A stretch of DNA of 64,000 nucleotides from assembly GCA_030681195.1 (NCBI GenBank), contig JAUXXJ010000005.1:1-64000 (forward strand), read 5' to 3'. Source of the DNA: Rhodocyclaceae bacterium. Lineage in GTDB: Bacteria; Pseudomonadota; Gammaproteobacteria; Burkholderiales; Rhodocyclaceae. Under the pieces are notes generated by a model. The model was not told the DNA's origin and searched no databases. It worked only from the letters and a program-made list of their open reading frames with translations. A program made the translations under genes and the position numbers. Within the stretch, counting starts at the first letter, position 1. Each line of letters begins with the position of its first letter. Shown one piece after another: positions 1-10,424 of this stretch.

Positions 1-2
1 GC

Positions 3-3000
3 ATCTACTTTGGCCGCAGCGCCAGCATTAACGTCGGCGCACTCACCGCCACCACGCACAACATCAGCAACGCCGACTTCATGGCCGGCAACCTCAACTT
101 CACCCGCAATGGCGCCACCGGCAAGGTGGAAAACGAAGGCAGCCTCACGGCCGAACTCGGCGGCTACATCGCCCTGCTGGCGCCGGAAGTGCGTAACAAC
201 GGCATCGTCATCGCCCAGGGCGGCACCGTGGCGCTGGCTGCCGGCGAAGCCTTTGAACTGCAATTCGACGGCGCACGGTTGACCAACATCCGCGTCGAAC
301 CGGCCACCATTGCTGCGCTGGTCGAAAACGGCAATGCCGTGCAGGCCCCCGGCGGCCTGATCATTCTGTCGGCGCAAGCGGCCAACCGTTTGCAGGGCGG
401 CGTGGTCAACAACACTGGCAGCCTCGAAGCCACGGGCCTCGTCGATAACGGCGGCACCATCCGGCTGGAAGCCAGCGACCGCATCAGCCACACCGGCAGC
501 ATCAATGTCGATGCCGCCTCCGGAAAAGTCGGCGCTGGCGGGACGGCGCTCCTGATTACCGACCTGACCAATCACGAGGGCGAGGCTGAGATCAATGGCA
601 ACATCAGCGCTCGCGGTGGTGACCTGGGTGGCGACGGTGGTTTTGTGGAAACCTCGGCGGGTCGTGTGAATATAGGTACGAATACCCAGGTCAATACGCT
701 TGCCCCCAAAGGCCAAGCGGGCACCTGGCTGATTGACCCGACCAACTTCACCATCAGTGCCAGCGCTGACGCGCAAAACTCAAGCGGAGTCGGTAACCAG
801 ACCCTGCAAACCAACCTGGAAGGGGGCAATGTCATCATTGCCACAGCCTCTGCTGGTTCTGAGGTGGGTGATATCTATGTCAATGCCCCCATTTCATGGT
901 CTGCAAATACCTTGTCACTGCAGGCGCACGGAGACATCAACATCAACGATGTGATGACCGCTAGCGACAGTGCAATTCTTAGCATGAGGACTGGCTACAG
1001 CACGCCGGGAGCGGATGGCGGCACTTACCTCACCACCAAGAGTGTGAAAATGGGCTTCAACGCCGATGGAACATTCAAGGGGCGTGTGGATCTGCCCGGC
1101 CGATCGGGTACCGGCATCCTCTTCATCAACGATGCGGATTACACGGTCATCAATAGCCTAGGCGTTGCCGCTGACGGCACCAGCGGTTCCAATCAGACTT
1201 TGCAGGGGATGGCGCGCACTGCCAACTTGGGTGGCAATTTCGCACTGGGCAGCAACATCGATGCAAGCGCGACATCGGGTTGGAACAGCACACAAGGCTT
1301 TCTGCCAATCGGCAACTCGAGTAACCGTTTTTCCGGCAAGTTCGACGGCCTAGGCCACACGATCAGCGGGCTTTACATTAAGCGCACCTCGACGCAGGAA
1401 GTCGGCCTGTTCGGGCGCGTCGACGCCGCCGCGTCACCCGCCGCGCAATCCCTCGCCCAAGTGCGGAACGTGGGCTTGACCAGCGGCTACGTGGAGGGCT
1501 GGAACAAGGTCGGGGGGCTAGTGGGACGTCTCGGCGGCTACGGTGTCGGTACGTCGTCGGTTGTCGATGCGTGGGTAGCCAATAGCTACTTCGAGGGTAC
1601 CGTGAAGGGTACCGATAACATCGGCGGACTGATCGGCTACGCGCGCAGGAACGCGGGGGGGCTGGTGTGGGTAACCGACAACCGCACCAATATCACCGTA
1701 ACCGCTTCCGGCAATAGCGCGGGCGGACTTGCCGCCTATGGCCAATCGGTCACCTACTTGCGCAATTACGCAGCCGGAAGCGTAACGGGCGTGAATACGC
1801 TTGGCGGACTGGTGGGCGGCAATACCTCGTCGACGACAATCACCGATTCCTATGCCGCCGTGAGCTTGACGAACACCGGGGCCGGACTGAATGCCGGCGG
1901 ACTCGTACCCAGTAGCGGCGCCACCATCACCAATAGCTACTATCCGGTCGAGTCGGTCACCATCAACGGCGTCCAGGCCCCGACGATCGGCGCTTTGTAC
2001 GCCACGCAATACACCGACTGGCAGAACGGCGGCCGCGCCGCGCTCAATATCGCTAACTATACCGGCGATGGAAAATCCTTCGCCAGTTGCGGCACCAATT
2101 GCTACCAGATCAGCACAATACAAGGTCTTAAGGATGTGCTTGGGTTCTCCACGCTTTCCGCGGCCACCTTCAAATTGGGCGCCACTATCGATGTCGCATC
2201 GACGCCCGGCTTCATGATTCCATTTTTTTCGGCCGCCTCGTTCGACGGCAACAGTCACTCGGTATTGAATCTTTCGATCAACCAGGCGAAAAACCGCAAC
2301 CTAGGCCTGATCGGTGAACTTGGCGGTAGCGCCTCCGTCCTCAATGTGGGCACTACCGGATCCGTTTCCGGCGCAAGCTACGCCGGTGGCCTGATTGGTC
2401 GAACTACATCCGGCACGACGCATACCATCAGTAATGTTTACTCAAATGCGACCGTCAGCACGACCGGCACAGTAAATGCGCCAGCAGGAGGGTTAATCGG
2501 CTGGATGAGTAACGGAACAGTAAGCAATGCCTACGCAACGGGTAATGTCACCAGTGGTCAATATGGCGGCGGACTCATAGGAAATGGCGCCTTCCAGACC
2601 CTGACCAATGTCTACGCAACCGGCAGCGTCTCAGGAACCGCCGGAAAGATTGGAGGCTTAGTTGGCAAACAAAGCAATGGAACCCTGACGAACAGCTATT
2701 GGAATTCCGACACCATTGCTGCCGGGATAGGCAATGGCAGTTTTACTACAGGCTCACCATCTGGCCTGTCCTCAAACGATACCAAAGTCCAGGCCAGCTA
2801 CAACACCTGGAATTTCTCCACCAACTGGCTGATCTACGAAAACCAGACCACGCCACTTTTGAGGAGCTTCCTACGCCCGCTCACGGTCACAGCGAGCAAC
2901 GCCACAAAAACCTATGACGGCCTTGCTTATTCCGGCGGAAATGGAGTTGCTTATTCAGCAACGCCAGATGGGAACTTGTTGGGTTCCGTGAGTTATTCAG

Positions 3001-3674
3001 GAACGTCTCAAGGCGCGATCAACGCGGCTAGCTACATCATCACCCCCAGTGGGTTTTATTCCAATCAGCAAGGCTACGCAATTGCGTATGCCGATGGGAA
3101 CCTGATAATCAATGCTGCACCACCGCCCGCAACGGGTACGACAGGTACTACGGAAACATTCGTTCCCCCACCGCCCCCACCACCCACGCCGGTCATTCCG
3201 GGGCCGACGACCACGACGCTGCTGACTCAGCCTGACACACCGTTGACGCCCACCGGCGGGCCTGTGCCTACGCCTGGTGGTCCGATTACTGGCTCGGCGG
3301 ATACCGGCGGCAACAGTGATGGCCAAGGGGCTGCTACTGGGCCGCACAGCGCTGGCGTTTCCGTTTCCCTGGTGCAGGAGCCTTCGGTGCAGCAGACCGG
3401 CATCATCACCGTTTCGGTACCGAAGGAGATGGCTACGGCGGGTAGTGGTTTCAGCTTCCCCTTGCCGGCGCAAGTCAGTGAGGCCGCAGGCAGCAATACC
3501 CCGATTCAGGTGACGACCACAGCGGGTGACCCCTTGCCTGGTTGGCTGAGTTTCAACCCTGAAACCAAGGCGTTTGTTGCATCAGCCGTACCGGATGGTG
3601 CGTTCCCGATGCAGGTAATCGTGACCATCGGCGGTACGCGAACCACGATTGTTATCTCGGAGCGCACTGAGTAA
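3..3674 (+). CDS. Filamentous haemagglutinin-like adhesin, 5' end outside window
   Basis: The frame is open to the left edge, so the N-terminus, including any signal peptide, is missing. The first visible residues (IYFGRSASINVGAL, ISNADF) match the end of a TPS/haemagglutination-activity domain, which is secreted through a TpsB partner in two-partner secretion. Long stretches of Gly/Asn/Thr-rich beta-helix repeats follow, with many GLUG-like units (VGGLVGRLGG, AGGLIGRTTSG, IGGLVGKQSNG) over about 1500-2700. A YDG/MBG-type domain (KTYDGLAYSG) lies at about 2880-3110, then a Pro-rich linker (about 3150-3260) and a C-terminal putative-Ig-like module. It is probably a cell-surface or secreted adhesin. 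No TpsB gene is in the window. One copy of the short dispersed repeat lies in frame at 524-549. Confidence 0.85.
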   Translation: MYFGRSASINVGALTATTHNISNADFMAGNLNFTRNGATGKVENEGSLTAELGGYIALLAPEVRNNGIVIAQGGTVALAAGEAFELQFDGARLTNIRVEPATIAALVENGNAVQAPGGLIILSAQAANRLQGGVVNNTGSLEATGLVDNGGTIRLEASDRISHTGSINVDAASGKVGAGGTALLITDLTNHEGEAEINGNISARGGDLGGDGGFVETSAGRVNIGTNTQVNTLAPKGQAGTWLIDPTNFTISASADAQNSSGVGNQTLQTNLEGGNVIIATASAGSEVGDIYVNAPISWSANTLSLQAHGDININDVMTASDSAILSMRTGYSTPGADGGTYLTTKSVKMGFNADGTFKGRVDLPGRSGTGILFINDADYTVINSLGVAADGTSGSNQTLQGMARTANLGGNFALGSNIDASATSGWNSTQGFLPIGNSSNRFSGKFDGLGHTISGLYIKRTSTQEVGLFGRVDAAASPAAQSLAQVRNVGLTSGYVEGWNKVGGLVGRLGGYGVGTSSVVDAWVANSYFEGTVKGTDNIGGLIGYARRNAGGLVWVTDNRTNITVTASGNSAGGLAAYGQSVTYLRNYAAGSVTGVNTLGGLVGGNTSSTTITDSYAAVSLTNTGAGLNAGGLVPSSGATITNSYYPVESVTINGVQAPTIGALYATQYTDWQNGGRAALNIANYTGDGKSFASCGTNCYQISTIQGLKDVLGFSTLSAATFKLGATIDVASTPGFMIPFFSAASFDGNSHSVLNLSINQAKNRNLGLIGELGGSASVLNVGTTGSVSGASYAGGLIGRTTSGTTHTISNVYSNATVSTTGTVNAPAGGLIGWMSNGTVSNAYATGNVTSGQYGGGLIGNGAFQTLTNVYATGSVSGTAGKIGGLVGKQSNGTLTNSYWNSDTIAAGIGNGSFTTGSPSGLSSNDTKVQASYNTWNFSTNWLIYENQTTPLLRSFLRPLTVTASNATKTYDGLAYSGGNGVAYSATPDGNLLGSVSYSGTSQGAINAASYIITPSGFYSNQQGYAIAYADGNLIINAAPPPATGTTGTTETFVPPPPPPPTPVIPGPTTTTLLTQPDTPLTPTGGPVPTPGGPITGSADTGGNSDGQGAATGPHSAGVSVSLVQEPSVQQTGIITVSVPKEMATAGSGFSFPLPAQVSEAAGSNTPIQVTTTAGDPLPGWLSFNPETKAFVASAVPDGAFPMQVIVTIGGTRTTIVISERTE
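524..549 (+). repeat. Short interspersed repeat copy 1, in adhesin CDS
   Basis: AAAAGTCGGCGCTGGCGGGA then CGGCGC, a perfect copy of the family core. It is read in the adhesin frame as KVGAGGTA. Confidence 0.85.
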
Positions 3675-3756
3675 AGATATTGCGCCTTACCGGTAAGTGG
3701 CTGCTGATGGCAATGTTTGTGTTCGAGTTGATCATGTTCATGACGAGGCGTTGACG

Positions 3757-4275
3757 GTGACGGTTGCAAAAACCATCTGGCTCACTGGCCTGCCGGGGGC
3801 AGGCAAGACGACGCTGGCGCGTTCGCTGGAACAGGCCCTGTTCATTCGCGGCCGGTCCTGCACTGTGCTGGACGGCGACGAACTGCGGCGCGGCCTGTGC
3901 AGTGACCTGGGTTATTCGCCAGCAGACCGTAGCGAGAACATTCGCCGCACCGCTGAAGTCGCACGGCTGCTGAATGGCGCCGGGGCGTTTGCCATTGTTG
4001 CCCTCATTTCGCCGCTGGCGGCCGACCGTGCACAAGCACGCCACATCGTGGGTACGCAGCAAATGATCGAGGTGCATGTTGCCGCGCCTCTTGAAACCTG
4101 TGAAGCGCGCGATCCCAAGGGGCTCTACGCGCGGGCGCGCCGGGGTGAAGTCCCCGACTTCACCGGCATCAGTGCCCCCTACGAGGTGCCGCTGAATCCG
4201 GAACTATCATTGGACACTTCGGCACTGTCGCCGGTCACCTGTCTGGGGCGGCTCATGACGCTGCTGTCAGTTTGA
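3757..4275 (+). CDS. cysC: Adenylylsulfate (APS) kinase
   Basis: APS kinase phosphorylates adenylylsulfate with ATP to give PAPS, the sulfate donor for sulfotransferases. The protein has the P-loop GLPGAGKTT near its start, the family motif DGDELRRGL, the segment RSENIRRTAEVARLL, and a C-terminal KGLYARARRGEVPDFTG motif typical of CysC. The frame stays open to an ATG at 3697, but a purine-rich GACGAGG about 9 bases before GTG 3757 and the family's usual N-terminus favour the GTG. The gene is followed after 10 bases by a sulfotransferase, so the pair likely makes and uses PAPS. No sulfurylase (cysDN) is nearby. Confidence 0.9.
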   Translation: MTVAKTIWLTGLPGAGKTTLARSLEQALFIRGRSCTVLDGDELRRGLCSDLGYSPADRSENIRRTAEVARLLNGAGAFAIVALISPLAADRAQARHIVGTQQMIEVHVAAPLETCEARDPKGLYARARRGEVPDFTGISAPYEVPLNPELSLDTSALSPVTCLGRLMTLLSV

Positions 4276-4285
4276 GGAGATAAGC

Positions 4286-5104
4286 ATGTCGCATCGTTTT
4301 GTTGGTGTCGCCGGCCTGCCACGTGCCGGTTCCACGCTGCTGACCCAATTATTGGCCGAGCATCCGGAGATTCATTGCGAGGGGCATAGCTCTCCGCTGT
4401 GCAATGCATTGCTATCAACGCGCCGCTCCATCAGCGACGACCAGTTCATGCTGTCGCAGCTCGATGTGCAGTTCGATACGACTTACAGTCATCTCAAGAC
4501 GGCCATGCAGGGCTTTTTGCGCGGCTGGCATGCCGGAACGAACAAGCCGGTGGTGGTGGACAAGAACCGAGCCTGGCTGCATTGCATCGAGTTCCTGTTG
4601 CATCTGGAACCGGACGCCAAGCTGGTGATATCGATCCGCGAGTTGGGGCAGATTTACGGATCGATTGAGGCCCAGCATCAGAAGACCATTCTGCTGGATT
4701 TCATCGATCATCTGGCCGACTACGACCGTTTTGGGCGTGCCGACCAGTTGTTTGCCAAAGACAAGGCCATCGGCGCGCCGTTGTCGTCGATTCAGGCGGT
4801 GCAGGATCTGCCGCAGTCAGTCAAGGATCGGCTCTACTTCCTGAAGTTCGAGGACTTGATGGCCAAGCCGGTGGAAACGATGGCGGCGGTGTACAAATGG
4901 ATCGGCGTGTCAGCGCACAAGGTTGATCCGAAAAAGCTGACGGTCCGCCCGCATGAGAGCGACAGCCATTACCGCAACAAGTATCTGCATCGGCAGCAGG
5001 GCAAGATCGCACCACCGAGAATTCATGAGGTTCCCCCGCGTATCCAGGCGCTGATTCGGCAGGCTTGTGGCTGGTATTACGAGTGGTTCTATCCTGCGGC
5101 CTAA
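4286..5104 (+). CDS. PAPS-dependent sulfotransferase family protein
   Basis: The 272-residue protein begins with the 5'-phosphosulfate-binding loop (GLPRAGSTLLTQLL) of the sulfotransferase family. Later segments (VDKNRAWLHCIEFLL, LVISIRELGQIYGS, YFLKFEDLMAKPVETM) fit the family's PAPS 3'-phosphate-binding strand and helix. It lies directly downstream of cysC with a good AGGAG ribosome site, and both are probably one transcript. The acceptor cannot be read from the sequence; a surface polysaccharide, lipid or protein is possible. No signal peptide is seen, so the protein should act in the cytoplasm. Confidence 0.85.
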   Translation: MSHRFVGVAGLPRAGSTLLTQLLAEHPEIHCEGHSSPLCNALLSTRRSISDDQFMLSQLDVQFDTTYSHLKTAMQGFLRGWHAGTNKPVVVDKNRAWLHCIEFLLHLEPDAKLVISIRELGQIYGSIEAQHQKTILLDFIDHLADYDRFGRADQLFAKDKAIGAPLSSIQAVQDLPQSVKDRLYFLKFEDLMAKPVETMAAVYKWIGVSAHKVDPKKLTVRPHESDSHYRNKYLHRQQGKIAPPRIHEVPPRIQALIRQACGWYYEWFYPAA

Positions 5105-5139
5105 GGTACGCCGCTGGCGCTAAGGCATCGTACAGTGAT

Positions 5140-5155
5140 TGTGTGATTTGCGACA
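5140..5155 (+). promoter_or_regulatory. NifA upstream activator sequence for nifB
   Basis: TGT-N10-ACA, extended to ATTGT...ACAAT, starting at 5140. It lies 41 bases before the -24 element of the nifB promoter. The spacing is shorter than classical UAS positions but matches the sites before nifE, nifN and the SIR2-like gene. Confidence 0.8.
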
Positions 5156-5195
5156 ATCGTCTTTCGGGGTGTTAATTAATCAATAAGTTACAAGC

Positions 5196-5210
5196 TGGCA
5201 TCGACTTTGC
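5196..5210 (+). promoter_or_regulatory. Sigma54 (-24/-12) promoter of nifB operon
   Basis: TGGCATC-N4-TTGC, with GG and GC exactly 10 bases apart. The predicted start of transcription is near 5222, 25 bases before the nifB GTG. Confidence 0.9.
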
Positions 5211-5246
5211 TGTAGGGAAGGTAATCACCATTCGCGGAGACGCATC

Positions 5247-6758
5247 GTGGCCCTTCCTACTATTCCGATCATTCCATCCTCCGGTGGCTGCAGCGCCGGT
5301 AGCTGTGGATCAAGTGCGACGCAGATGTCCGGTATGTCGGACGACATCCGTCGCCGCGTACAGGACCATCCCTGCTATTCCGAAGAGGCGCACCACCACT
5401 TCGCGCGCATGCACGCGGCCGTGGCGCCGGCCTGCAACATCCAGTGCCACTATTGCAACCGGAAATACGATTGCGCCAACGAGTCGCGCCCCGGTGTCGT
5501 CTCCGAACTGCTGACGCCCGATCAGGCGATCAAGAAAACCCTGGCTGTGGCGGCGGCGATTCCGCAAATGTCGGTGCTCGGCATCGCCGGTCCTGGCGAC
5601 CCTCTGGCCAACCCTGAGCGTACTTTTGCGACGTTCCGCGCATTGGCCGAAAAGGCCCCGGACATCAAGCTGTGTGTGTCGACCAACGGTCTTGCGCTGC
5701 CCGAGCATGTCGAGGAACTGGCGAAGCACAACATCGACCATGTGACGATCACCATCAACTGCCTTGACCCGGAAGTCGGCGCCAAGATCTATCCGTGGAT
5801 ATTCTGGAAGAACAAGCGCATTTTTGGCAAGGAAGCGGCGGCGATTCTCATCGAGCAGCAGCAGAAGGGCCTTGAGATGCTGGTGGCCAAGGGCGTGCTG
5901 GTCAAGGTTAACTCGGTGATGATCCCCGGCGTCAACGACGAGCATCTCAAGGAGGTGTCGAAGGTGGTGAAGGCCAAGGGCGCTTTCCTGCATAACGTCA
6001 TGCCGCTGATCGCCGAGGCCGAGCACGGCACTTTCTACGGCGTGATGGGGCAGCGCAGCCCGTCGCCCGAGGAATTGAAGAATCTGCAGGACGCCTGCGA
6101 AGGCGACATGAACATGATGCGCCACTGTCGCCAGTGCCGCGCCGATGCGGTCGGTCTGCTCGGCGAGGATCGCGGTGCGGAATTCACCATGGACAAGGTC
6201 GAAGCGATGAACTTCGACGAAGATTTCCTGGCCGAAGCGATGGCCCGCCGCGTCGCCTTGCGCGACAAGGTGGCGGCCGAGCGTGAGGCGAAGCATGCCA
6301 AGGCCCACGCGCCACAGCTACCGGGGCAAGCGGTGATTACCCTGCATCGCCCGCAAAAGTCGGCGCTCGCAGGACGGCCCGTGCTGATGGCAGTGGCTGC
6401 GAAGGGCGGCCTGATCAACGAACACTTCGGTCATGCGCGCGAATTCCTCGTTTATGAGGTAACGGCTACCGGCGCGAAGCTGATCGGCCATCGCAAGACC
6501 GAGCTGTATTGCAGTGGCGACGATAGCTGCGGCGAGGCTGAATCGGTGCTTAGTCGTACTTTGCGAGCCCTGGCCGGCTGCGAAGTCGTGCTGTGTTCCA
6601 AGATCGGTTACGAACCCTGGGGCAAGCTTGAGGCTGCGGGTATTCAGCCCAACGGCGAACACCCGATGGAAGAGATCGAACCGGCCTGTATTGCCGTCTG
6701 GCACGAGATGCTGAAAGCCGGCAAGCTGGCGCCGAAAACAGAATCAAAGGTGGCGTGA
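5247..6758 (+). CDS. nifB: Nitrogenase FeMo-cofactor biosynthesis radical SAM protein NifB
   Basis: NifB fuses [4Fe-4S] units and inserts a SAM-derived carbide to form NifB-co, the precursor of FeMo-co. The 503-residue protein has the radical-SAM motif CNIQCHYC at about residues 63-70, preceded by the NifB-typical HPCYSEEAHHHFARMH. The radical-SAM core runs to about residue 340, and a C-terminal NifX/NafY-like cofactor-binding domain (LINEHFGHAREF) starts near 380. The start is GTG 5247, with GGAG seven bases upstream. A short interspersed repeat at 6355-6378 encodes QKSALAGRP exactly in the linker between the two domains. The gene heads an operon with a ferredoxin, nifO, a flavoprotein, 2Fe-2S ferredoxins and draG. 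Confidence 0.97.
   Translation: MALPTIPIIPSSGGCSAGSCGSSATQMSGMSDDIRRRVQDHPCYSEEAHHHFARMHAAVAPACNIQCHYCNRKYDCANESRPGVVSELLTPDQAIKKTLAVAAAIPQMSVLGIAGPGDPLANPERTFATFRALAEKAPDIKLCVSTNGLALPEHVEELAKHNIDHVTITINCLDPEVGAKIYPWIFWKNKRIFGKEAAAILIEQQQKGLEMLVAKGVLVKVNSVMIPGVNDEHLKEVSKVVKAKGAFLHNVMPLIAEAEHGTFYGVMGQRSPSPEELKNLQDACEGDMNMMRHCRQCRADAVGLLGEDRGAEFTMDKVEAMNFDEDFLAEAMARRVALRDKVAAEREAKHAKAHAPQLPGQAVITLHRPQKSALAGRPVLMAVAAKGGLINEHFGHAREFLVYEVTATGAKLIGHRKTELYCSGDDSCGEAESVLSRTLRALAGCEVVLCSKIGYEPWGKLEAAGIQPNGEHPMEEIEPACIAVWHEMLKAGKLAPKTESKVA
6355..6378 (+). repeat. Short interspersed repeat copy 2, in nifB linker
   Basis: AAAAGTCGGCGCTCGCAGGA then CGGC, one mismatch to the core. It is translated in frame as KSALAGR, the same peptide as in NifN. 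Confidence 0.85.
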
Positions 6759-7036
6759 TGGCCCTCGAAATCGTTGAAAGCTGCGTGAATTGCTGGGCCT
6801 GCGAACCACTGTGTCCGAGCAAGGCCATCGTCGAGGCGAAGCCTCACTTTCTGATCGTCGCCGACAAATGCACCGAGTGTCTCGGCGACTTCGCCGATCC
6901 GCAGTGCGCCACGATCTGTCCGATCGAAGGCGCCATCGTCAATGAACTGAACGAAGCGCTCAATCCGGCCGGTTCGCTCACCGGTATTCCGCCTGCCCGC
7001 TGGGCGCAGGTGCAACGCGAAATCTCCGCAAGGTAA
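6758..7036 (+). CDS. fdxN: 2[4Fe-4S] ferredoxin, nifB-linked (FdxN type)
   Basis: A small (92-residue) electron carrier with two clusters. The first motif is CVNCWACEPLCP; the second is CTEC followed by an eight-residue loop and CATICP, the long-loop pattern of Allochromatium-type ferredoxins found beside nifB. NifB maturation in several diazotrophs uses such a ferredoxin to supply electrons. The ATG at 6758 overlaps the nifB stop (TGATG), so translation is probably coupled; a GTG three bases earlier is possible but less likely. The symbol fdxN is assigned by context. Confidence 0.9.
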   Translation: MALEIVESCVNCWACEPLCPSKAIVEAKPHFLIVADKCTECLGDFADPQCATICPIEGAIVNELNEALNPAGSLTGIPPARWAQVQREISAR

Positions 7037-7469
7037 AAAACTATGGCGACTATCACCTTCTATGAAAAATCCGGTTGCTCCGGCAATGCGCGCCAGAAGG
7101 CGCTGCTGGAGTCGGCCGGCCATACTGTCGTGCCGCACGACCTGCGCCAGACAGCATGGACGCGCAAGCGTCTGCTGGATTTTCTGTACGCCTTGCCAGT
7201 GGCGCAATGGTTCAACCGCAATGCGCCCGCTGTCAAGTCGGGCGAGATTGTGCCGGAGGAACTCGATGAAGCCACGGCGCTGGGCTTGCTGGTCAATCAC
7301 CCACTGCTGATTCGCAGGCCCTTGCTGGAAGTCGGCGAGGAGCGCATGGCCGGCTTCGATGTGGCAGCCGTCGATGCCTGGATCGGCTTGAACGGCATGG
7401 CGAGCGAGGAGGACATGGAGGCCTGCCGTCACGGGGCCGACGGCCACCGTTGCCAGGGACACGAAGACC

Positions 7470-9078
<1,609 letters not shown>

Positions 9079-9103
9079 CCGAATTTTTTAACCAGGAGCC
9101 ATC

Positions 9104-9463
9104 ATGCCCAACGTTACTTTCACCAGCCCCTTGCACAAGGACAAGACCGTCTACGCTGTCGCCGGCAGTCACAAGCAGACCATTCTCGAACTCGCCAAGG
9201 AAAATCATGTGCCGATCGACTTTTCCTGTGGCGATGGCGAGTGTGGTACCTGCCTTGTCAGGATCATCCATGTCGATAAGACCAAGAAGTTTGGTCATCC
9301 GCTGACCGAGCGCGAAGTCGCCGTGTTGAAGGATCTCGGCAAGATCACCAAGGCCCAGATCGAGGAAATGGGCGTGACCGATATTTGTCCGACCGAATGG
9401 CGGCTGGCCTGCCAGATGGTGCTGGACAACGAAGACATTGTTGTCGAATACCCATCGAAGTGA
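9104..9463 (+). CDS. FeSII/Shethna-type 2Fe-2S protein, putative nitrogenase conformational protection factor
   Basis: The 119-residue ferredoxin has cysteines in SCGDGECGTCLVRI and a distal LACQ, with a long helical insert between the third and fourth cysteine (LTEREVAVLKDLGK). Length, the N-terminal VTFTSPL, the insert and the ending LACQMVLDNEDIVVEY all resemble my recollection of Azotobacter vinelandii FeSII (Shethna protein II), which locks nitrogenase into an inactive O2-tolerant complex when oxidised. AGGAG lies eight bases before ATG 9104. The next gene, draG, starts inside its last codons. A general plant-type ferredoxin is the alternative. Confidence 0.82.
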   Translation: MPNVTFTSPLHKDKTVYAVAGSHKQTILELAKENHVPIDFSCGDGECGTCLVRIIHVDKTKKFGHPLTEREVAVLKDLGKITKAQIEEMGVTDICPTEWRLACQMVLDNEDIVVEYPSK

Positions 9464-10346
9464 CCTGATCGCAAGGGCCGAGGCGAGTTACCTCGGCCTT
9501 GCCATCGGCGATGCGCTGGGTGCGACCGTAGAGTTCATGATGCCGCGCGAGATTCGTGCGGCGTTCATGCCCAAGCGTGGTGTGCATCGCGAGTTGATCG
9601 GCGGGGGCTGGCTGCGCCTCAAGCCCGGTCAGGTCACCGACGACACCACCATGGCGCTGGCGCTGGGTGCGGCAATTCTCGCGGATGCCGGCGAGGTCAA
9701 GCCGCTCTCCTGCGCTCAAGCCTTTGACGGCTGGATGCGCAGCAAACCGGTCGATATCGGCAATACGGTGCGCCGCAACCTCATCACATTTCGCAACACC
9801 GGCGATCCCTGTGCGCCACGGTCGGAGCACGATGCCGGCAATGGTGCTGCCATGCGCGTGCTGCCCGTGGCGTTGGCGACCTTGGGGCGGGAGGAATCCG
9901 TGGTGCGTGCCGCGATTCATGCCCAGGCGCATGTGACGCATCATAATCCGGCCTCAGATGCGGTGTGCGAGTTGCTCGTCTTCATGGTGCAGGATGCCCT
10001 GCGTGGGGCCAGTCTGCGTGAGCTTTATCGTGGCCGTATCCAGCCTTTCGTCAGCGCACATCCCGAATTTTCGTTTCGGCCCAAGCGGCGTGAAAATCCC
10101 AGCGGCTGGGTGGTCGAGACCCTGCAGGCGGTGCTGCAAGCCCTGCTCGATACCGGGAGTTTTGAGGATTGCCTGATCGATGTTGTCAATCGTGGTGGCG
10201 ATGCCGATACGACAGGTGCTATTGCCGGCATGGTGGCCGGGGCGCTGTATGGCTATGAGTCCTTGCCGCTGCGCTGGTTGCGTGCATTGGATGCCCAGAC
10301 GGCGAAGCGGGTTTCACATCAGGCACAGGCGTTGGTGGTTTTGTAA
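9438..10346 (+). CDS. draG: ADP-ribosyl-[dinitrogenase reductase] glycohydrolase DraG
   Basis: DraG removes ADP-ribose from the modified arginine of NifH and so reactivates nitrogenase. Family motifs are present: GLAIGDALGATVEF near the start, QVTDDTTMALALG and GGDADTTGAIAG, which hold the Mn2+-binding acidic residues. The length of about 300 residues is typical. No ATG is available near the expected N-terminus: the start must be a TTG (9438 or 9441) or CTG 9465, all next to the upstream stop at 9461-9463, so translation is likely coupled to the ferredoxin. Its partner draT lies 8 kb away beside nifH rather than adjacent. Confidence 0.92.
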   Translation: MLSNTHRSDLIARAEASYLGLAIGDALGATVEFMMPREIRAAFMPKRGVHRELIGGGWLRLKPGQVTDDTTMALALGAAILADAGEVKPLSCAQAFDGWMRSKPVDIGNTVRRNLITFRNTGDPCAPRSEHDAGNGAAMRVLPVALATLGREESVVRAAIHAQAHVTHHNPASDAVCELLVFMVQDALRGASLRELYRGRIQPFVSAHPEFSFRPKRRENPSGWVVETLQAVLQALLDTGSFEDCLIDVVNRGGDADTTGAIAGMVAGALYGYESLPLRWLRALDAQTAKRVSHQAQALVVL

Positions 10347-10424
10347 CCCTTGCGGTGGTTGACTGCGGCATAATCACGCGCTGGCGCGATGGTTAGCGCC
10401 CTATGGTGGTCAGGGAGAGATAAA

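Noticed and set aside
1518-2258. 246-residue open frame on the minus strand
   Set aside because: It lies wholly opposite the adhesin gene, follows its repeats and has no recognisable domain or ribosome site.
3686-3697. Perfect palindrome CTTACCGGTAAG after the adhesin gene
   Set aside because: Only 12 bases with no loop or T-run, so not a supported terminator or operator.
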